Shown here one piece after another: positions 60,189-64,000 of a stretch of 64,000 nucleotides of DNA. The notes below the pieces were generated by a model. The model was not told the DNA's origin, did no database searches, and saw only the letters and a program-made list of their open reading frames with translations. Position numbers and translations under genes: made by a program. Each line of letters begins with the position of its first letter. Positions within the stretch are counted from its first letter, which is position 1. Source of the stretch: Prosapia bicincta (Eukaryota; Arthropoda; Insecta; Hemiptera; Cercopidae); assembly GCA_036971475.1 (NCBI GenBank), contig JBAIZL010000002.1, positions 353,928,082-353,992,081 on the forward strand. Direction: 5' to 3'.

Positions 60189-60485
60189 ATGTCATCATCA
60201 GTGTCGGCAAAGTTTTCAGCTTTAAATTCTGTAGGTTCTATGCCTATACGCGATCTAAAGATAGGTATGGCATATAAAATTGTAAATGCGCGTTTTGTCG
60301 AAGCAAAGTATGGTAACACCGTACTTGTAGACTTACAGGTAGATGATGAAGACAGACGTGCTGTCTTTCTTCCAAAGCGATACGCTACGACGTTGACTGT
60401 GGAAGATTTGAGCTCTATTTTAGGCAAATCTTTAACTGTTATCGAACATGTCGGCCAGACTGTGAATTTGGCCATTACAGAGTAA
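60189..60485 (+). CDS. 98-codon gene in the right arm (OB-fold-like candidate)
   Basis: Single exon from ATG (A at -3) to TAA, with a TATA box upstream. The protein starts MSSSVSAKFSALNSVGSMPI; then RDLKIGMAYKIVNARFVEAK, YGNTVLVDLQVDDEDRRAVF, LPKRYATTLTVEDLSSI and a beta-like tail ending NLAITE. The pattern of a short basic strand, a conserved KYG turn, and FLPKRY resembles, from memory, small OB-fold-like single-strand DNA-binding proteins common in arthropod mobile DNA; this is unverified. Both arm copies are identical at protein level. It is the most convincing gene of the element and could coat or recruit single-stranded element DNA. No AATAAA follows closely. Confidence 0.7.
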   Translation: MSSSVSAKFSALNSVGSMPIRDLKIGMAYKIVNARFVEAKYGNTVLVDLQVDDEDRRAVFLPKRYATTLTVEDLSSILGKSLTVIEHVGQTVNLAITE

Positions 60486-60573
60486 TATTATTCATTAACA
60501 CGTTTCAGCATGTTTCTTTTTTATAAATTTTACAGTGCCTCTATCTTTGTTTAATCTATGCGCTATTGAGGTC

Positions 60574-60584
60574 TGCGCATGCGT
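60574..60584 (+). promoter_or_regulatory. NRF1-like motif, right arm
   Basis: TGCGCATGCGT matches the palindromic NRF1/Ewg core TGCGCATGCGC except for the last base. It lies ~205 bp upstream of the candidate first exon and is mirrored at 55,697-55,707. Confidence 0.4.
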
Positions 60585-60788
60585 ATAGAACAGACATGAT
60601 ATAGACAGTTTGGACTTACCTGTATCTGTAAAGCTAGCGTTGATAAAATCTTTTAAAGACTATATCTGTTTAAGCCCGTTATTTAAGTTATTTAGTTTTG
60701 AAGACTTTCTGCAATCAACCCGGGAGGAGAGCTATACTTTGATCAACTATTGTGATCCGTTAAACTGCAGGTCATACATTCACGAGAG

Positions 60789-60827
60789 ATGGCGTCTACG
60801 TCACAACAACCTATAAACACTCGCATT
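60789..60827 (+). CDS. Candidate first coding exon, right arm
   Basis: ATG in good context (gagagATGg) encodes MASTSQQPINTRI and runs directly into a consensus donor, gtaagt at 60,828. The minisatellite that follows at 61,141 offers dozens of acceptor-like units, and no downstream exon could be chosen. A 68-codon frame without ATG (60,610-60,816) overlaps and has no start, so I treat it as less likely to be coding. The reading as an exon is inference. Confidence 0.3.
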
Positions 60828-61140
60828 GTAAGTAACTAGTCTTTTTTTTTAAATTATGTTAACTCTAGATGATACAATAGGTGTTTATTTATAGGAGAGG
60901 ATATTTTCACACTTCATTTTTCGAATTATCTGAAGCCTAGATCATAGATTATATTGAATGATTGGTAGTTTATTTTCATTAGCGTTTAATATATATATTT
61001 TGGATACGAGATATTATATGTTAATGTCAGGTCTTTTTCAATTTTTGTAAAGCTTTAGATTACACACTATATTGAATGAGCGGTAGTCTATTTTCAATAG
61101 CGCTTAATATATATTGTGGACATGAGGTAGCGTCATTTCT

Positions 61141-62240
61141 TCCAGGTCCTTGTTTCTTTTATCGGTCCATGTCCTTACTTCTTCTATCAGTCTAGGTCCT
61201 TGGTTCTTCTGTCTGTCCAGGTGCTTACTTCTACTATCTGTCCAAGTACCTGCTTCTTCTATCTGCCCAGGTGCTTGTTTCTTTTATCGGTCCAGGTCCT
61301 TGCTTCTTCTATCAGTCCATGTACTTGCTTCTTCCATCGGTACAGGTCCTTGCTTCTTCTATCTGTCCAGGTATTTGCTCTTTTTATCGGTCCAGGTCCT
61401 TGCTTCTCCTATCTGTCCATATCCTTACTTCTTCTATGTATCCATGTACTTGCTTCTTCTATCTGCCCAAGTCCGTGCTTCTCATATCTGTCTATGTCCT
61501 TACTTCTTCTATCTGTCCAACTACTCGCTTCTTCTATTTGTCCTGGTACTTGCATATTCTATCTGTCCAGGTCTTTGCTTCTTCTATGTGTCCATGTATT
61601 TGCTTCTTCTATCTGTCCAGGTCAAGGACTTCCTCCTATCTGGCAAGGCTTCTCCTATCTGTCCATATCCCTGCTTCTTCTATCTGTCCAGGTACTTGCT
61701 TCTTCTATCCGTCCAGGTCCTTACTTCTCTTATCTGTTCATGTCCTTGCTTCTTCCGTCTGTCCAAGTATTGGTTCCTCTACGTGCCGAAGTCCTTGGTT
61801 CTTTTATCTGTCCAGATATTTGTTTCTTCTATCTGTCCGGGACGTTACTCCGTATACCAGTCCGGGTATTTGCTTCTTCTATTTGTCCAGGTTCTTGCTT
61901 CTTCTATCTGTCCAAGCCTTACCTCATCAATCTCTCTGGGTCATTGCTTCTTCAATCTGTCCAGGCCCTGCCTCGTCTACCTATCCATGTCCTAGCTTCT
62001 TCTATCTGTCCAGATCGTTGTTTCTTCTATCTGCCCAAGCCCTACCTCGTCTACCTGTCCAAATCCTTGTTTTTTCTATCTGCCCAGGCTTTGCCTCGTA
62101 TACCTGTCCGGGTCCTTTATTTTCCTATCCATCCAGGTCTTTGCTTCTTCTATATGTCCAGATCCTTGCTTCTTCTGTCTGCACACGTATTTGATTCTTC
62201 TATGTGTCCAGGTTCTTGCTCTCTTATCTGCAAAGGTATT
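61141..62240 (+). repeat. 25-bp minisatellite, right arm
   Basis: Mirror of 54,041-55,140. On the plus strand the unit approximates ttcttctatctgtccaggtc plus cttgc. Confidence 0.95.
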
Positions 62241-62719
62241 TATTTTTTCTGTACAGGTAACTGCTTATTATTTTTATAATATGAAAATAGACCACCGGTA
62301 GCTATCTGTCTTTGCGGTTCTAGGGATTTGCGTTATCTCTGCATGCCTGCACATGTAGGTCAAACGTGTTCACTCAAGCGATAAGGCTTTGTTACACTGT
62401 TTATTTTTTTACCTTTGGAGGTAGGCCCTACTAGATACCTCTGTTGCTATACCTGGTATGTTTTTAGATATTTTGTTTTTAAGGCGCTGGCCCGTCAGGG
62501 TTCGAGTGAGCGGCCTACGCGGCATTTAACATTCAACTTGTATCCCTCATTACCCTGGGTTATACCGTTCATTTTAGGGTGGGCCCTGAGTCGTTCGAGC
62601 GTTGATATTTCATATATTAAACAGTTATATCTTAAGATAACCCCACGCCGGTAGCTACCTCCGGGGAGGGTTTTGAGGATGTCCCGGGGTGGTTGCGTCA
62701 TAGGCCTGATTTGGGTTTT

Positions 62720-63034
62720 TCCATTAATTACCTCTAGAAGTAGTCAAACACACCTCATAGTCTATGATCATGGCCATTCAGAGCCGCCTTCATCCGTTCC
62801 AACCCCTGGGGATGGTCCTGATCGTTGTTGAGATCACCCCATACCTGTGGGTAGGTTTGATCCATTTTTACCTGCCTAGGTTATCCAATAACTACCTCTA
62901 GACGTAGTCATTTACGTCCCATAGTCTATGATCAAGGTCATTCAGAGCCTTCTTCATTCATAACAACCCCCGGGGATGGTCCTGAACGTTGTTGAGATCA
63001 CCCCTTCTACTATGTGTTGGTTAGGTTGGATCCA
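62720..63034 (-). repeat. ~150-bp imperfect tandem duplication, right arm
   Basis: Mirror of 53,247-53,561. Confidence 0.85.
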
Positions 63035-63430
63035 ATTTAGCTGGGATGTGCAGGTCTGAGCAGGTACAGGCTTTTTCGTTGTTTTTTCCCTTTATAAAGC
63101 TAGGAAATACCCACGACGGAGCATGCAGGAGCTCCGAGACTAACCTTATGCTAGGGGATATTTGAGTTATTATTATTTCACCTCTACACATAGCGGTTAG
63201 GAGTGCAAGTGTCTAGATAACAATAAACTTGTATATTTGCTACACACAGTATTAGGCGTTACAGAGAATCGACCTTGTTATTCGGTACATCTGTAAACAG
63301 ACATAGTGTTCGTTGTACTGATATTCATACTCTTCACACATCTCCCTCCTGCGGGAGCGGGTGTCCGTGTGTTGGGTGTCCGTCAGGCGTAAGCCTACCG
63401 ATTCCCACACAGACAGTTGAGTATTTGAAC

Positions 63431-63664
63431 TTCCCACGCTTATGGGCGTCGCCATCTTGGATAGGGGTTGGGGTAACAAATCCGGCTTTCCTATTGGCTT
63501 GGTGTAAATGTTGTTCCCGCGCTTATGGGCGTCGCCATCTTGGAAAGGGGTTGGGGTAGCAAATCCGGCTTTCCTATTGGCTTGGTGTAAATGTTGTTCC
63601 CGCGCTTATGGGCGCCGCCATCTTGGAAAGGGGTGGGGGTAGAAAATCCGGCTTTCCTATTGGC
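63431..63664 (-). repeat. 83-bp GC-rich direct repeats, right end
   Basis: Mirror of 52,617-52,850: three units with ATTGG (CCAAT on the minus strand) and gcc(g/a)ccatcttgg. Both ends of the element thus present the same motif block pointing inwards. Confidence 0.9.
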
Positions 63665-63705
63665 TCCCGCCCAAGTGACCCACCTCAACGATAGCCTTCT
63701 CTACT

Positions 63706-63711
63706 GTTATA
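63706..63711. repeat. Right copy of the 6-bp target-site duplication (GTTATA)
   Basis: Immediately follows the last base of the right arm (…CTACT) and equals 52,570-52,575. Confidence 0.8.
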
Positions 63712-64000
63712 TTTTCATGTATATTAAATAAGAGTTTGAAATACGTAAATTCATGGGTAGGGTTGGAGATTGAAAAAATGAGGATAAAATTAGAAGTAAT
63801 TTTAATAGAACTTTTAGTTTAGTATCTAGGGCTCAAAAATATTTGTTTACAAGTTGGTTATTGGTTTTCAAGGTCCTTAATAGTAAATAGGACTAATTAT
63901 CCCTAAAGTACTATCCTTTTCAACGAAATTGAGTTAGAAATTTTATTATAGAATCAGAGAATTAAGTGATTGTTTTGGCAACATATAATGATGGATAGGG
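63712..64000. other. Right flank, nothing recognised
   Basis: AT-rich sequence unrelated to the left flank in either orientation, showing that the inverted repeat ends sharply. Confidence 0.5.

Larger units (their letters stand above)
52576..63705. mobile_element. Giant palindromic (fold-back) element, 11.1 kb
   Basis: Left arm 52,576-58,052 and right arm 58,227-63,705 are inverted copies; paired coordinates sum to 116,281 outside a TA microsatellite and 116,279 inside it. Differences found by reading: G53,023 versus the complement of G63,258, A53,566 versus the complement of G62,715, and 15 versus 16 TA units. The ends begin 5'-AGTAGAGAAGGC. Flanks outside the arms are unrelated except for the GTTATA duplication. 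Six-bp duplications, 5'-AG ends and long inverted repeats are characteristic of Polintons/Mavericks; Dada elements also make 6-7 bp duplications. No polymerase B, integrase, ATPase, protease or capsid frame is present, so it would have to be mobilised in trans. The extreme arm length relative to the 174-bp spacer is unlike ordinary members of these classes. Confidence 0.9.
58227..63705 (-). repeat. Right arm of the palindromic element
   Basis: Inverted copy of 52,576-58,052, 2 bp longer because of one extra TA unit (59,611-59,642 against 56,639-56,668). Confidence 0.95.

Noticed and set aside
60610..60816. A 68-codon frame in each arm (mirror 55,465-55,671)
   Set aside because: It has no ATG, a TAG lies just upstream, and a better ATG-plus-donor reading overlaps its end in another frame. 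It remains possible as an internal exon.
52576..63705. The palindrome as an assembly or fold-back read artefact
   Set aside because: Exact hexamer duplication at both outer ends, a unique spacer and true differences between the arms are not expected from a folded read; read-level evidence would still be decisive.

Overview
ORGANISM. The window is AT-rich eukaryotic DNA: spliced exons with GT/AG junctions, AATAAA signals, AT/TG/TC microsatellites, satellite arrays and decayed DNA transposons of the Tigger/pogo, piggyBac, hAT and tyrosine-recombinase types. It looks like a repeat-rich invertebrate genome, probably an arthropod; I cannot name the species. Nothing prokaryotic is present and I see no intact rRNA or tRNA gene. 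Nearly all content is mobile or repetitive; only one probable host gene (three exons at 46.0-48.1 kb) is visible. LAYOUT. 0.4-3.6 kb: dispersed repeats and a satellite array (period ~139 bp), whose relative lies in opposite orientation at 22.6-24.8 kb. 4.2 kb: a near-perfect hairpin of 194 bp. 6.9-7.9 kb: dead Tigger/pogo transposase. 10.5-13.2 kb: nearly intact transposase-like gene with zinc fingers, a tyrosine-recombinase domain and a Myb/SANT-like C-terminus, broken by one frameshift and one stop. It runs directly into an 11-copy, ~207-bp array (13.2-15.5 kb) that starts within its last codons. 19.2 kb: small Tigger-like MITE; 19.9 kb: fragment of the same recombinase; 21.4-21.9 kb: internally deleted piggyBac transposase. 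32.2-34.2 kb: second, more diverged recombinase pseudogene. 28.6-41 kb: diverged direct duplications and a 240/311-bp dimeric tandem array. 42.0-42.4 kb: TG repeat. 42.4-43.6 kb: hAT element with broken transposase, with an internally deleted relative at 49.3-49.9 kb. 47.6 kb: hAT MITE inside an intron of the host gene. MAIN FINDING. From 52,576 to 63,705 lies an 11.1-kb near-perfect inverted repeat: arms of 5,477 and 5,479 bp around a 174-bp spacer. I found only two base differences and one TA-repeat unit between the arms. It is flanked at exactly its two ends by the direct repeat GTTATA (52,570-52,575 and 63,706-63,711), as expected for a 6-bp target-site duplication, and both ends begin 5'-AG. 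This marks it as an inserted mobile element rather than a read-folding artefact. Each arm carries, from the end inwards: three 83-bp GC-rich units with CCAAT and YY1-like (AAGATGGCG) motifs; a ~150-bp duplication; a 25-bp minisatellite of ~44 units; a short candidate first exon near an NRF1-like motif; a 98-codon gene with a TATA box; and a series of degenerate short tandem arrays. The spacer is exactly 58 codons, open on one strand. Six-bp duplication, 5'-AG ends and long inverted repeats recall Polinton/Maverick elements, but no polymerase, integrase, ATPase or capsid gene is present. I therefore read it as a non-autonomous fold-back element of Polinton-like or unknown class.
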